Below, piece after piece: positions 52,293-62,327 of a DNA stretch of 64,000 nucleotides. The translations under genes were made by a program, and so were the position numbers. The notes beneath the pieces are model-generated. The model was not told where the DNA came from, ran no database searches, and saw only the letters and a list, made by a program, of their open reading frames with translations. The number at the start of each line of letters is the position of its first letter. Position 1 is the stretch's first letter. The stretch is from Clostridia bacterium (GTDB lineage: Bacteria > Bacillota > Thermoanaerobacteria > Thermoanaerobacterales > Thermoanaerobacteraceae). The stretch is taken from NCBI GenBank assembly GCA_012840485.1, contig DULG01000047.1, positions 62,001 through 126,000 on the forward strand. The letters run 5' to 3'.

Positions 52293-54647
52293 TTACAAAA
52301 CTCCTCTGTAAAAATGTCCCTTTGTATATTTCCCCTCTAAAATTTCAACTTCATTACCAATTAAGGCTTCAATGTGCATTTTTAAAATTTTTTCTATTTC
52401 CTTATCTTCTTCTATTGTATCATGTATCCTCAAAAAAGAAAGCCCAGCTTCTTTTAATTCCTTTAAATGATTTACCATTAAGAGCATATCTGGATTTAAA
52501 ATCTGCATCCTGCAAAAACCATTGCTTTTAAGGGGCATCAACTTCCCCTTTCTGTCCTTTAAAAAATAATATCCACTTTCGCATTTTGTCCTATCGCATC
52601 CTAATAGGTTTTTTAAAGGACAGTATTCTGTCGTCATAAGAGGGAGTCTGCCATATATTAAAGTTTCAAATTTTACTTCACTTCTTTTAGCAATATTTCT
52701 CATCTGGTCTAAGGTAAGTTCATAGGATAAGGTAACAGCATAAGGTTTAAAATATTCTACTGCTACGCCATTAAAAATATTTAAAGGATAGTCTATAAAA
52801 AGTTTAAAATTGTAATTCTTTGCAATATTATAAAGCCCTAAATTAGAAATTAGGATGTTTTCTACTCCTAAATCTTTAAGAAAATCTAAATGTCCCCTTA
52901 TTGTCTTCATCTCTTCTCTCAATATTGAAGGAAAGGAAGGAATTACTGTGGTATTTGTATTTGTTACTATTTCCAGTGCTTTTTTAAAGAGACTTTTATT
53001 TAGCTTGTAATCAAAATACACATACTCCATTCCCAAACCAGCCGCAATTTCTAGATGTTTCAATTTATCAGTATAAAAAGTCAATTTAACTTCCTCGTCC
53101 TTATCTCTATAAGTGGGTAACTCAAAATGGGTATTTCTTTTCTCCCTTTCGTAGTACTCTAATTTTTTTCTCTCTAACATCTCTATTGCCTTTCTTCTCG
53201 CCTCTTTTATGCCTTTTACAGACATAAAAAGCCCTTTTTCAACTGCTACCTGAATTTCTTCTGGATAAAAAGGAGTATCCCCCATTTGCGCCAGTTTGTC
53301 TTTTAAAAAGTCCTCATCGACAGAAATTTTTTGTGCCCATTGCGGCATCTCATCACTGTAGACTTCCACTGAATGAATCCCATTTTGAATCCTTATATAT
53401 AAAGGCTTATCACTTTTCAATTCTGCGTACATTTTTACAGGAATCTTTTTATTGGGAAGATCTTTAAGTTTTTCATTTAACAAAACATCGTAGGTTTTAT
53501 TTAAAATCTCCCCTTCTTTTAATGGAAATTTTAAAGGAAGTTTTATTATATCTCCCTCATAAGCTCTATCCACCTTTTTATCCTCTTTAAGTATAACTTC
53601 TATCCTTTGCCCTCTTTCTCCTTTTTGGTCAGAAATTCCATCCCCTTTTGCAATATCTTTTAAAAGCTTTAATTTTACATTTTTTGAGTCTGTTTTTAAC
53701 ACTTTCGCTACAGCAATTCCCACATTCTTAGGAGTTATATAACTCATCTTAGAAGGTTTCCTTTCAAAAAGGTACCCCGTAGAAAATCCTCTGTTAAAAA
53801 TCCTTGACATCTCTTCTATTGCTTTTTCTGCATCAAAGGGTTTGCCTTCATAAAAACTATCAATAGCCTCTCTATAGGCTTTTACCACAGAAGCCACATA
53901 TTCCGCATTTTTCATCCTGCCCTCTATCTTGAAAGAGGAAACTCCTGCCTCAATAAGTTCAGGAATATGTTCAATTGTACACAAATCCACCATACTCAAA
54001 AGGTGCAAATCTTTCTTTAAAATTTTCCCTTCTTTATCAACTAAAGAATACTTTAATCGGCAGGGCTGTGCACAACTTCCTCTATTGCCACTCCTTCCAC
54101 CTATTAAACTGCTCATAAAACACTGCCCTGAATAGCTAACACATAAAGCACCGTGTACAAATACTTCTATGTCTAAATTTGTATTTTGGGCTATATACCT
54201 TATTTCTTCTAATGTAAGTTCTCTTGATAAAATAACCCTTGATACGCATTTTTCAGTTAATTCTTGTACCCCTTCTAAATTGTGGACTGTCATCTGTGTG
54301 CTTGCGTGAATCTCAAAATCTGGATATTTTTCTCTTAAAAGTTTGAGTACTCCTATGTCCTGGACTATAACGGCATCAACACCTATGTAATACAAAAAAT
54401 CTAAATACTTTATTAATTCTCCTATTTCTTCATTTGATACCAGTGTATTTACTGTGATATAAACTTTTACATCTCTCAAATGGCAGTACTCTACTGCTGA
54501 TTTTAATTCTTCATAATCAAAATTAGGGGCATAAGCTCTCGCCCCAAAATTCTTTCCTCCTAAATATACTGCATCACACCCTGCCTTCACCGCACTTACT
54601 AATGCTTCGTAATCTCCTGCTGGAGCCAATAATTCAACTCTTCTCAT
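52293..54647 (-). CDS. U32 family peptidase / RlhA-like with DUF3656
   Basis: A 784-residue protein. The U32 signature is in VFVHGALCVSYSGQCFMSS with the Cys-rich GNRGSCAQPCRLKY that binds an iron-sulphur cluster; the last third is the collagenase-associated DUF3656 region, with extra Cys (CPLKNLLGCDRTKCESGYYF) near 720. Related enzymes modify 23S rRNA or tRNA by hydroxylation rather than acting as peptidases. ATG at 54647 has AAGGTGG upstream. Lies between zapA and mutS2. Confidence 0.9.
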   Translation of the reverse strand: MRRVELLAPAGDYEALVSAVKAGCDAVYLGGKNFGARAYAPNFDYEELKSAVEYCHLRDVKVYITVNTLVSNEEIGELIKYLDFLYYIGVDAVIVQDIGVLKLLREKYPDFEIHASTQMTVHNLEGVQELTEKCVSRVILSRELTLEEIRYIAQNTNLDIEVFVHGALCVSYSGQCFMSSLIGGRSGNRGSCAQPCRLKYSLVDKEGKILKKDLHLLSMVDLCTIEHIPELIEAGVSSFKIEGRMKNAEYVASVVKAYREAIDSFYEGKPFDAEKAIEEMSRIFNRGFSTGYLFERKPSKMSYITPKNVGIAVAKVLKTDSKNVKLKLLKDIAKGDGISDQKGERGQRIEVILKEDKKVDRAYEGDIIKLPLKFPLKEGEILNKTYDVLLNEKLKDLPNKKIPVKMYAELKSDKPLYIRIQNGIHSVEVYSDEMPQWAQKISVDEDFLKDKLAQMGDTPFYPEEIQVAVEKGLFMSVKGIKEARRKAIEMLERKKLEYYEREKRNTHFELPTYRDKDEEVKLTFYTDKLKHLEIAAGLGMEYVYFDYKLNKSLFKKALEIVTNTNTTVIPSFPSILREEMKTIRGHLDFLKDLGVENILISNLGLYNIAKNYNFKLFIDYPLNIFNGVAVEYFKPYAVTLSYELTLDQMRNIAKRSEVKFETLIYGRLPLMTTEYCPLKNLLGCDRTKCESGYYFLKDRKGKLMPLKSNGFCRMQILNPDMLLMVNHLKELKEAGLSFLRIHDTIEEDKEIEKILKMHIEALIGNEVEILEGKYTKGHFYRGVL

Positions 54648-54657
54648 CCAACCACCT

Positions 54658-55032
54658 TTACTTTTCTTCGCCAAAAGTCTCTAGAAATTGTCTAAACTCT
54701 TCTTCTGTCTCCAAAAGTTGCTGCCTTGTCTTTTCAAGTTCTTCTTCCAGTGATTTTATGTACCGATTCTTTTTTTCCAATTCAGCTTTTAAGGAAAGCA
54801 GTTCTTTTTTTATAGCGTTATTCTCTTCTCTTACCATAAAAAGCTCATCTGCGATATTTAAAGAGGACAGAAGAAGCAATTGCATTTGAGAAAGCTTGTC
54901 ATAGCTTTGTGATAACTCCTTAATTACATTGTCTACATAATTGGCAAGTTTTATTACATGTTCCTCTGAATAATCAGACTTTAAAATATACTCGTTCCCA
55001 TTGATAATTACGCTAACCTTATTCAACTCCAC
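54658..55032 (-). CDS. zapA: cell division protein ZapA
   Basis: A 124-residue FtsZ-ring associated protein: NKVSVIINGNEYILKSDYSE, then VIKLANYVDNVIKELS, followed by a long coiled coil (about 60-120). It cross-links FtsZ filaments. Its position between pheT and the U32 gene is conserved in Firmicutes. Confidence 0.9.
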   Translation of the reverse strand: MELNKVSVIINGNEYILKSDYSEEHVIKLANYVDNVIKELSQSYDKLSQMQLLLLSSLNIADELFMVREENNAIKKELLSLKAELEKKNRYIKSLEEELEKTRQQLLETEEEFRQFLETFGEEK

Positions 55033-55099
55033 AGAAACATCCCCTTAATCTTTTGTTATTTTATTTACTTCTACATAAAAACCAAATTTCCTCCTTATT

Positions 55100-55136
55100 A
55101 AGATAAAAAAGACCATAAAAGGCCTTTTTTATCTTA
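55100..55136 (-). terminator. probable terminator of pheST
   Basis: AAGATAAAAAAGgCC paired with GGtCTTTTTTATCTT around a short loop, 55100-55136; a long AT-rich bidirectional stem directly after pheT. Confidence 0.6.
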
Positions 55137-57513
55137 ATTTCGCTCCCAATCTTCTGTCAAGAGCTTCTACTATACTGTCGTGAATCTCATTCACTTCTTC
55201 GTCTGTCAAAGTCCTCTCACGAGACCTGTACCAGATAGAAAAAGCTACACTTTTCTTTCCCTCAGGGATGTTAGGTCCTCTGTATACATCAAACAGCTCA
55301 ATCTTTTCTATGAATTTACCGCCTGTTTCCCGTATCACTCTTTCTACTTCTTTTACAAATAAGTCTTCGTCTACCACAACAGCAATGTCTCTTTCCACTG
55401 CAGGATATTTAGGAAGTGAAGTATATTTCTTTTCAATATTGGCACATTCTATTATCTTGTCTAAGTTTATTTCTCCGCAGTAAACTCTCACAGGTATATC
55501 GTAATTTTCCAAAACATCTGGATGTATTTCACCAAATACCCCAAGTGCTTCCTCTCCTAAGAGAATTTTTGCAGACCGCCCTGGATGGTATGAAGGTTCT
55601 TGCGCTCTTACATATTCTACTCCTTCTATCCCCATCACTTCAAATAAGGTCTCAATCACTCCCTTGATAGTATAAAAATCTACATCTTTGCCGTACATTC
55701 CTATTGAAATAGTCTTTACCTCTTGTGGCAATTCTGTCAAAGGCAACTCCTTTGGCAAAAATACTCTTGACACTTCAAAAGCTTTAAACTCCTCTACTTT
55801 TCTGCTGTAATTGGTATATGCTACATTCAACATAAAGGGCAAAAGGGTGGTCCTCATGAGACTCTGGTCTTCTCCCAGAGGATTTATTATTCTAACTGCC
55901 TTTCTAAAAGGACTATCCTGTGGAATATTTATCTTATCCAAATCTTTTTCCCCCATAAAGGACATGGTGACAATTTCATTTAATCCACAGGCTAATAAGA
56001 CCTCTCTTGTCTTTTCTTCCAATTGCTGTGACTTTGTAAGTGACCCTAGGGTGGTCTGAGCATTTTTCATCAAGCTGTCTTCAATATTATTATATCCAAA
56101 TAGCCTTGCAATTTCCTCAACAATGTCCGCTTCCATTGTTACATCTTTTCTGAAATGAGGGACCATTATTTCAAGTTCTTCTCCTTTTTCTACAACTTCA
56201 AATTCCAAAGATTTTAGTATTTCAATCATTTCAGAGGTAGGAATATTTGCCCCCAAGAATCTATTAATTCTTTCAGGGTTTACAGTTAAAACAGTCTTCT
56301 CCATTGGTTTTGGATACTCATCCACAATTCCTTTTAAAACTGTACCTCCACAGTATTTATCCATCAGCTGTGCTGCCCTCTCACAGGCTAAAACTGTAAT
56401 CTCTGGGTCTAGCCCCTTTTCAAACCTTGAAGAGGCTTCACTTCTTAAGCCCAGCTTTTTAGAAGTATGCCGTATATTGCTTCGTTTAAAATTGGCACTT
56501 TCTATTAAAATATTTACAGTAGAATCTGTTATCTCTGTATTCTCTCCACCCATTACCCCACCTAAGCCAATCGCCTTTTCTTCATCCGCAATTACCAACA
56601 TTGAACTGTCTAAAACTCTCTCTTTTCCGTCTAAAGTTACCAGTCTTTCCCCCTCCTTTGCCCTTCTTACAATTATGTGTTTGTTCTTGACTTTGTCTAA
56701 GTCAAAAGCGTGTAAAGGCTGCCCTAATTCTAACATGACATAGTTTGTGACGTCTACTACGTTATTTATAGGCCTTATTCCCGCCTTTAAAAGTCGCATT
56801 TGCATCCACATAGGGGAAGGGCCAATTTTTACATTTTTTACAACCCTTGCAACGTACCTAAAGCACAAATCTGTAGCTTCTATAGTCACTTTGGCAGGAT
56901 TCTCTTCTTCGCCTTCCTTTACTTCAATCACTGGCATTTTAAAACTTTTTCTAAAAGTCGCAGCAGTTTCCCTTGCAATGCCTATTATAGACAAACAATC
57001 AGGTCTATTTGGCGTTATTTCAAACTCTAAAACATCATCTTTTAATTGAAGAGCCTCATTTATATCCATACCCAATGGAAAAGGTGGTAATATAAATATG
57101 CCATTCCTTTGATATTCAGGAAGCAAACTCTCATCAAGCCCTAACTCCTCAGCAGAGCACATCATGCCATTTGATTCTACCCCTCGCAATTTCCCTCTTT
57201 TTATTTTTACTCCTCCCGGCAAAGTCGCGCCATGTAAAGCTACAGGTATGTAATCTCCCGCTTTTATGTTTTGAGCACCTGTTACAATTTGTAATTTTTC
57301 ACTTCCAATATCTACAATTCCAACCCACAGTTTATTCGCATTCGGGTGTTTTTCTAGCAAAATGATTTTTCCTACCACTACATTAGAAATTTCTTTTCCA
57401 TAACTTTTTATGCCTTCTACTTTTGACCCTGACATTGTAAGTCCATCAGCAATAGTATTTGCATCTTTATTTATATCTACAAACTCTTTTAACCAAGAAA
57501 GAGATACTAACAT
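55129..57513 (-). CDS. pheT: phenylalanyl-tRNA synthetase beta subunit PheT
   Basis: A 794-residue subunit: tRNA-binding domain ([20 protein letters not shown]), B3/B4 editing domain, B5 domain, the catalytic-like domain and C-terminal FDX-ACB ([40 protein letters not shown]). Forms an alpha2beta2 enzyme with PheS. Full length, 11 bases after pheS. Confidence 0.97.
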   Translation of the reverse strand: MLVSLSWLKEFVDINKDANTIADGLTMSGSKVEGIKSYGKEISNVVVGKIILLEKHPNANKLWVGIVDIGSEKLQIVTGAQNIKAGDYIPVALHGATLPGGVKIKRGKLRGVESNGMMCSAEELGLDESLLPEYQRNGIFILPPFPLGMDINEALQLKDDVLEFEITPNRPDCLSIIGIARETAATFRKSFKMPVIEVKEGEEENPAKVTIEATDLCFRYVARVVKNVKIGPSPMWMQMRLLKAGIRPINNVVDVTNYVMLELGQPLHAFDLDKVKNKHIIVRRAKEGERLVTLDGKERVLDSSMLVIADEEKAIGLGGVMGGENTEITDSTVNILIESANFKRSNIRHTSKKLGLRSEASSRFEKGLDPEITVLACERAAQLMDKYCGGTVLKGIVDEYPKPMEKTVLTVNPERINRFLGANIPTSEMIEILKSLEFEVVEKGEELEIMVPHFRKDVTMEADIVEEIARLFGYNNIEDSLMKNAQTTLGSLTKSQQLEEKTREVLLACGLNEIVTMSFMGEKDLDKINIPQDSPFRKAVRIINPLGEDQSLMRTTLLPFMLNVAYTNYSRKVEEFKAFEVSRVFLPKELPLTELPQEVKTISIGMYGKDVDFYTIKGVIETLFEVMGIEGVEYVRAQEPSYHPGRSAKILLGEEALGVFGEIHPDVLENYDIPVRVYCGEINLDKIIECANIEKKYTSLPKYPAVERDIAVVVDEDLFVKEVERVIRETGGKFIEKIELFDVYRGPNIPEGKKSVAFSIWYRSRERTLTDEEVNEIHDSIVEALDRRLGAKLR

Positions 57514-57524
57514 AAACTCACCCC

Positions 57525-58544
57525 TTAAAATTGTTCTATGAATCTCATATCATTTTCAAATAAAAGCCTCAAATCCTCTATCCCGTATTTTAACATTGTA
57601 ATTCTATCTATACCCAGTCCAAAGGCAAAACCTGTGTACTTTTCAGGGTCAATTCCAGACATTTTCAAAACATTAGGATGTACCATACCTGCTCCTAAAA
57701 TCTCAATCCAACCGGTGTAACCGCAAACCCTACAGCCTTTTCCTCCGCAAGCAAAGCAGCTCACATCCATTTCGGCGCTGGGTTCTGTAAATGGGAAAAA
57801 GTGGGGTCTAAATTTTGTCCTAGTATCTTCGCCAAAAAATTTTTTAGCGAAGATATTTAAAACCCCTTTTAAATCTCCCATTGTTATCCCTTCATCTACG
57901 ACAAGTCCTTCCATCTGATGAAATACCGGAGAGTGAGTAGCGTCTATCTCGTCAGACCTATAAACTCTTCCAGGAGATATAACCCTTATAGGGGGTTTAG
58001 TTTTCTCCATCGTCCTGACTTGCACTGGAGAAGTCTGTGTCCTTAAAAGTATGTCAGAAGTAATATAGAAAGTGTCTTGCAAGTCTCTTGCTGGATGGTC
58101 TTCTGGGGTATTTAATGCCTCAAAATTGTAGTAGGTAAATTCTATTTCTGGTCCCTCTGCAATAGAAAATCCCAAACCTAAGAATATTTTTTTAATTTCA
58201 TCTAATACCTGTGTCATAGGATGTTTATGACCATATTTATAGAGTTTACCTGGCATAGTAATGTCTAAATACTCAATTTTCATCTTTTTTTCTTTTTCCA
58301 ATTGAGCAATTTTATTTTTTGTCTCTGTAAGTATGTTTTCTATTTTTTCTCTTACTTCATTGGCAATTTGACCAATAATTGGCCTTTCCTCTGGTTTTAA
58401 ACTGCCCATCCCTCTTAAAATTTGAGTAAGTTTCCCTTTTTTACCTAAGTATTTAACTCTTAAACTTTCAATCTGCTGCAAGCTATCTGCTTTTGAAATT
58501 TCTTTTTGTGCCTCTTCATAAAGCTTTTTCAATAACTCCTCCAT
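57525..58544 (-). CDS. pheS: phenylalanyl-tRNA synthetase alpha subunit PheS
   Basis: A 339-residue catalytic subunit: N-terminal coiled coil, then class II motifs ([49 protein letters not shown]) and a four-Cys zinc-like loop [13 protein letters not shown]. Controlled by the T-box leader upstream. Preceded by AGAGGGG. Confidence 0.97.
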   Translation of the reverse strand: MEELLKKLYEEAQKEISKADSLQQIESLRVKYLGKKGKLTQILRGMGSLKPEERPIIGQIANEVREKIENILTETKNKIAQLEKEKKMKIEYLDITMPGKLYKYGHKHPMTQVLDEIKKIFLGLGFSIAEGPEIEFTYYNFEALNTPEDHPARDLQDTFYITSDILLRTQTSPVQVRTMEKTKPPIRVISPGRVYRSDEIDATHSPVFHQMEGLVVDEGITMGDLKGVLNIFAKKFFGEDTRTKFRPHFFPFTEPSAEMDVSCFACGGKGCRVCGYTGWIEILGAGMVHPNVLKMSGIDPEKYTGFAFGLGIDRITMLKYGIEDLRLLFENDMRFIEQF

Positions 58545-58587
58545 CTTCTGATCAACCCCTCTTTTTACTTATTTGGCTAAAATAAAA

Positions 58588-58815
58588 AATCCTCCGTCAA
58601 TAGGACGAAGAATCCGTGGTACCACCTAACTTAGCATTTTATAAAAAATGCTCACTCATTTTGGATAACGGTAAAACCGGCAATGCCTACTATTGGTTCA
58701 GCACGCTGCTCCGGAGGGAACTTTCCATTATCTACCTACCGATAACACTCTCAGTCTATGGTGTTATCTCCCTGTGATTTTCGATAATGTACTTTACTCC
58801 TTCATAGCATTTGAC
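58588..58815 (-). promoter_or_regulatory. T-box riboswitch of pheST (Phe specifier UUC)
   Basis: The antiterminator box AGGTGGTACCACGG is at 58614-58627 (minus), followed by a 9-bp stem terminator hairpin and TTTTTT (58588-58613). Stem I is closed by a GGAG/CTCC base and a CATTATC/GATAATG helix enclosing AGTA (left) and AAAGTTCC (right). The codon TTC at 58718-58720 occupies the specifier position and codes Phe. Uncharged tRNA-Phe would allow read-through. Confidence 0.9.
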
Positions 58816-58829
58816 AATATTTTTTTAAA

Positions 58830-58858
58830 ATTATATCATCTTAATTATTTTTTATCAA
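58830..58858 (-). promoter_or_regulatory. sigma-A type promoter of the pheS T-box
   Basis: TTGATA (58853-58858), 17-base spacer, TATAAT (58830-58835) on minus, inside the end of the methyltransferase gene. Confidence 0.7.
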
Positions 58859-59605
58859 CCTTTGTCTTTGAGATTCATATAAAAATATGCTGGCAGCAAT
58901 TGAGACATTTAAAGATTCTGCCTCCCCTCTCATAGGTATTTTTACAAAGTCATCTACCAAGTCTACCACACTGACACCTTTCGATTCATTTCCTAGCACA
59001 AAGGCCACCTTATCTGCAATGTCAATCTCATGAACTAATTTATTTGCTTTTAAATGAGTAGCAAAAATTTTTATATTATTTTTTTTAAGCTTTGACAAAA
59101 TTTCTAGAGTGGTATCTAGGACAGGAATGTGAAAAATAGATCCCATGGAAGCTCTTAAAACCTTTGGATTGTAAATATCCACACAATTGTTTATAGTGAA
59201 AATAGTACTAACTCCAAAAGCATCACCAGTCCTTATTATGGTACCTAAATTCCCTGGATCTTGAATATTGTCTGCTACAAGGTATACACCTTTTTCATCT
59301 ATATAATCATTTTCTTCATATTTTGGCATTCTTATAACTGCCATAACCATTTGAGGAGTTACTGTATCACTTATTTTCTTAAAAATTTTATCAGTAGTAT
59401 GTATTATTTCAAAATCTCCTTTAGGAATATCTTTGTTTAAACTCTCTGTAATGACTATATACTCTATTTTAAATTCACTTTTTAAAGCTTCTAATACATT
59501 ATTTATACCTTCTACAAAAAAAAGCCCTTCTTCATATCTACCCTTTTTATCTTTTAGCTTTTTTATTTTTTTTATAATGTCATTATCTTCCCTAGTAATT
59601 AACAT
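58841..59605 (-). CDS. TrmH/SpoU family RNA methyltransferase
   Basis: A 254-residue SPOUT enzyme. An N-terminal L30-like substrate domain (GLFFVEGINNVLEAL) precedes the catalytic knot: YLVADNIQDPGNLGTIIRTG, FVLGNESKGVSVVD and VKIPMRGEAESLNVSIAASI. It 2'-O-methylates rRNA or tRNA; the exact target is unknown. ATG at 59605, GAGTGG upstream. Located between rplT and pheS as is common in Clostridia. Confidence 0.92.
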   Translation of the reverse strand: MLITREDNDIIKKIKKLKDKKGRYEEGLFFVEGINNVLEALKSEFKIEYIVITESLNKDIPKGDFEIIHTTDKIFKKISDTVTPQMVMAVIRMPKYEENDYIDEKGVYLVADNIQDPGNLGTIIRTGDAFGVSTIFTINNCVDIYNPKVLRASMGSIFHIPVLDTTLEILSKLKKNNIKIFATHLKANKLVHEIDIADKVAFVLGNESKGVSVVDLVDDFVKIPMRGEAESLNVSIAASIFLYESQRQRLIKNN

Positions 59606-59637
59606 TTTGACCACTCTTTTTCAAAATCAGTTAAAGC

Positions 59638-59662
59638 AAAAGGCCATAAAAACCGGCCTTAT
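59638..59662 (-). terminator. terminator after rplT
   Basis: AAGGCC/GGCCTT (59640-59645 with 59655-59660) at the rplT stop; followed by TTGCTTT on minus. Short tract, moderate confidence. Confidence 0.45.
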
Positions 59663-60018
59663 GCGTTTAACTGCTGTTTAGCTATATTAACTAATTCTGC
59701 AAAAGCTTTTTCGTCGTTTATTGCCATTTCTGAGAGCATCTTTCTGTTAATCTCTATCCCAGCCTTTTTAAGTCCATTTATGAATCTGCTATAGGAAATT
59801 CCATGAGCTCTCGCAGCAGCATTTATTCTTGTTATCCAAAGTCTTCTAAAATCCCTTTTTCTTAACTTTCTACCAATATAAGCATACATTAAAGACTTCA
59901 TTACTGCTTGATTGGCAACTCTAAAAAGCTTGCTCTTAGCTCCAAAATAACCTTTTGCGAGCTTTAATATTTTCTTGCGTCTTTTTCTTGTAACTTTTCC
60001 AAATTTTATTCTAGCCAT
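59659..60018 (-). CDS. rplT: 50S ribosomal protein L20
   Basis: A 119-residue very basic protein: [52 protein letters not shown] and [17 protein letters not shown]. Assembly protein of the large subunit and, in Firmicutes, a repressor of the infC operon through the leader in this window. Confidence 0.98.
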   Translation of the reverse strand: MARIKFGKVTRKRRKKILKLAKGYFGAKSKLFRVANQAVMKSLMYAYIGRKLRKRDFRRLWITRINAAARAHGISYSRFINGLKKAGIEINRKMLSEMAINDEKAFAELVNIAKQQLNA

Positions 60019-60036
60019 TTTTATAACCTCCTAATC

Positions 60037-60240
60037 TTATGAATAAGGTAATAATCTCTTAATATTTTTAGCATCTGCACCTATCAAGTAAGTAGCCCTT
60101 CTCAATCTTCTTTTTCTTTTCGCATCTTTATGGGTTAAAAGATGGCTTTTATAAGCTCTTGACCTTTTAACTTTCCCTGATTTTAAAACTTTGAACCTTT
60201 TTGCTGCTCCTCTATGAGTTTTCATTTTTATTTTAGCCAT
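60037..60240 (-). CDS. rpmI: 50S ribosomal protein L35
   Basis: A 67-residue basic protein: [40 protein letters not shown]. Small L35 family, full length, between infC and rplT. Confidence 0.97.
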   Translation of the reverse strand: MAKIKMKTHRGAAKRFKVLKSGKVKRSRAYKSHLLTHKDAKRKRRLRRATYLIGADAKNIKRLLPYS

Positions 60241-60267
60241 AAATATATCCTCCTTTTGTAACTTTTA

Positions 60268-60777
60268 TTAATTTTTTGGTGTTAATACCATCATTAAATT
60301 TCGCCCTTCTATATCAGGCGCCTTTTCTACAACTCCATATTCGCTGACCTGCTCTGCAAACCTTTTTAAAAGGTCTTCTGCCAGTGAAGTATGGGCTGCT
60401 TCTCTCCCTCTAAACCTTATAGTAACTTTAACCTTATCTCCATCTTTTAAAAATTTAATAGCGCTTTTCAATTTTACACCAAAGTCGTGGTCTTCAATGG
60501 TAGGGGACATCCTTATTTCCTTTACATTTATAACCTTCTGTTTTTTCTTTGCTTCTTTTTCTCTTTTACTAAGCTCATACCTATATTTACCAAAGTCCAT
60601 CAATTTGCACACAGGGGGATTGGCTTGTGGAACAATCTTAACCAAATCAAGATGCCTCTCCTGGGCAATTTTATAAGCTTCCTTTGCTGACATTATACCT
60701 ATTTGCTTGCCATCTTGGTCAATCAGCCTTACCTCTTTGTCCCTTATTTCCTCATTGACCTGCAGATCTTTGTTAAT
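60268..60777 (-). CDS. infC: translation initiation factor IF-3
   Basis: A 169-residue protein: N-terminal domain from INKDLQVNEEIRDKEVRLID to the SAKEAYKIAQERHLD helix, a Lys-rich linker and a C-terminal domain with FRGREAAHTSLAEDLLKRF. The first in-frame ATG (60693) is inside the N-domain; the real start is ATT at 60777, 9 bases after AGGAGG. AUU is the classical infC start codon that lets IF-3 regulate its own translation. Confidence 0.95.
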   Translation of the reverse strand: MNKDLQVNEEIRDKEVRLIDQDGKQIGIMSAKEAYKIAQERHLDLVKIVPQANPPVCKLMDFGKYRYELSKREKEAKKKQKVINVKEIRMSPTIEDHDFGVKLKSAIKFLKDGDKVKVTIRFRGREAAHTSLAEDLLKRFAEQVSEYGVVEKAPDIEGRNLMMVLTPKN

Positions 60778-60789
60778 AAATACGCACCT

Positions 60790-60932
60790 CCTAAAAATTA
60801 TGAAAAAATAAAAGCGGATACAGAAATACCCGCTTCTCTCTACTAAAAAACAACATAAATTCCTTTGAAGAAACCTTTCTACCTTCTTTGGTGAAAGGTG
60901 AGAAGCGGGCGCTTCTACTTATTCGCTTTTTT
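60790..60932 (-). promoter_or_regulatory. L20-type leader / attenuator of the infC operon
   Basis: The leader begins near 60926. A terminator stem (AAGCGG/CCGCTT, 60812-60817 with 60830-60835, then TTTTATTTTTTC on minus) ends it. Upstream CCCGCTTCTC (60900-60909 on minus) is complementary to GAGAAGCGGG (60829-60838), so an antiterminator competes with the terminator. This is the layout of L20-controlled infC-rpmI-rplT leaders in Bacillus. Confidence 0.75.
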
Positions 60933-60961
60933 AGTTTATCATTATTTTATTTTTTTGTCAA
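60933..60961 (-). promoter_or_regulatory. sigma-A type promoter of infC
   Basis: TTGACA (60956-60961), 17-base spacer, TAAACT (60933-60938) on the minus strand. Confidence 0.8.
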
Positions 60962-61030
60962 TAATTATTTTTATGCCACCCTTTTTGCTCTCTTTAAATG
61001 ACATCTAGTTTATTCACTCGTTTGAAACTA

Positions 61031-61261
61031 TCACTTTAATAAATAAATAACAATATTAGCTAACCTCACTAAAGCAAATATTATCCCTCCAAAGCGTATT
61101 GACCAAATATATAATAAAGATGGTTCAGTTGCATCAGATGATTTCCAACTTTCTGATATCATCCCAATTAATTTAGGACTCAATATCATTGACAACCCTA
61201 TTAATATAAGAAAAATGACAATAGATATTATAATTCCCCTTAAATTACATTTATCCACCAA
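61031..61261 (-). CDS. small membrane protein, DUF6199-like
   Basis: A 76-residue protein with two hydrophobic helices (about 9-27 and 55-75) joined by ISESWKSSDATEPSLLYIWS and IRFGGIIFA. The sequence SWKSSDATEPSLLYIWSIR resembles the DUF6199 family of small membrane proteins; no function is known. Follows aroC with a 3-base gap. Confidence 0.65.
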   Translation of the reverse strand: MVDKCNLRGIIISIVIFLILIGLSMILSPKLIGMISESWKSSDATEPSLLYIWSIRFGGIIFALVRLANIVIYLLK

Positions 61262-61264
61262 ATT

Positions 61265-62317
61265 TTAAAATTTTTTTATATAATCCAAATATGAATAATA
61301 ATTTTTCTTTACCTCCTCCAAGGAATCTCCTCCAAATTTTTTTATCACCTCATCAGCAATAACCCATGCACAAACAGCTTCTAAGACACAGGCTGCCGCT
61401 TCTACAGCTGCAACATCTGAACGCTCATAAATTGCTTTTATTCCTTCTTTTGTGTTTATATCTACAGAATTAAGGGGTTTTAAAAGAGTAGGAATAGGTT
61501 TCATTGCAGCCCTTATTACTATAGGGTTTCCGTTAGACATTCCCCCTTCAATTCCACCTGCATTATTTGTCTTTCGGTAAAAACCTCTATCCTTCTCATA
61601 ATAAATTTCATCATGAACCAATGAACCGGGCAGTCTTGCAGCTTCAAACCCTAAACCAAACTCTACTCCTTTAATCGCTTGAACGCTCATTATGTGATAC
61701 GAAAGCAAAGCATCTAATTTCCTATCCCACTGAGCATGACTTCCAAGGCCTACTGGCACCCCCTCAATGACAACTTCTATTATTCCTCCTAATGTATCTC
61801 CATTCCTTTTTGCCTCTTCAATTAACTCAATCCACTTTTTTTCACTTTTTGCTCCTCCTATTTCTAACACTTTGCTTTTTACTGAAATATTCAGTTCATT
61901 TAAAAGCAATTTTGCTATACTCCCTACAGCCACCCTTATTGCAGTTTCACGGGCACTAGAACGTTCCAAAATATTTCTTATATCTCTTTGATCGTACTTA
62001 ATAACACCGGAAAGGTCTGCATGTCCAGGACGAGGTCTTGTAATAGGAGAAGTTTCCTTATCTTTCCAGTTTTCATAATCTTTATTTTTGATTTCTAAGG
62101 TAAGAGGAGAGCCAATTGTTTTTCCATGCCTTATCCCACTTATTATATGGACTTCATCCTTTTCAATAGCCATTCTTCCTCCTCTTCCATAACCTCCCTG
62201 CCTGCGTTGAAGTTCATTATTTATAAACTCAACCTCAATAGTAAGATTTGAAGGAAGACCTTCAATTATAGCTATTAACGCTTCCCCATGGGACTCTCCC
62301 GCTGTAAGGTACCTCAT
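61265..62317 (-). CDS. aroC: chorismate synthase AroC
   Basis: A 350-residue enzyme converting EPSP to chorismate with reduced FMN. Family signatures are [41 protein letters not shown] and [33 protein letters not shown] is also present. Somewhat short compared with 360-390 residue family members but no motif is lost. GGAGGTTAAAA precedes the ATG. Confidence 0.96.
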   Translation of the reverse strand: MRYLTAGESHGEALIAIIEGLPSNLTIEVEFINNELQRRQGGYGRGGRMAIEKDEVHIISGIRHGKTIGSPLTLEIKNKDYENWKDKETSPITRPRPGHADLSGVIKYDQRDIRNILERSSARETAIRVAVGSIAKLLLNELNISVKSKVLEIGGAKSEKKWIELIEEAKRNGDTLGGIIEVVIEGVPVGLGSHAQWDRKLDALLSYHIMSVQAIKGVEFGLGFEAARLPGSLVHDEIYYEKDRGFYRKTNNAGGIEGGMSNGNPIVIRAAMKPIPTLLKPLNSVDINTKEGIKAIYERSDVAAVEAAACVLEAVCAWVIADEVIKKFGGDSLEEVKKNYYSYLDYIKKF

Positions 62318-62327
62318 TTTTAACCTC

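Noticed and set aside
60268-60693. IF-3 starting at the first ATG
   Set aside because: This cuts the N-terminal domain; ATT at 60777 with AGGAGG is the real start.
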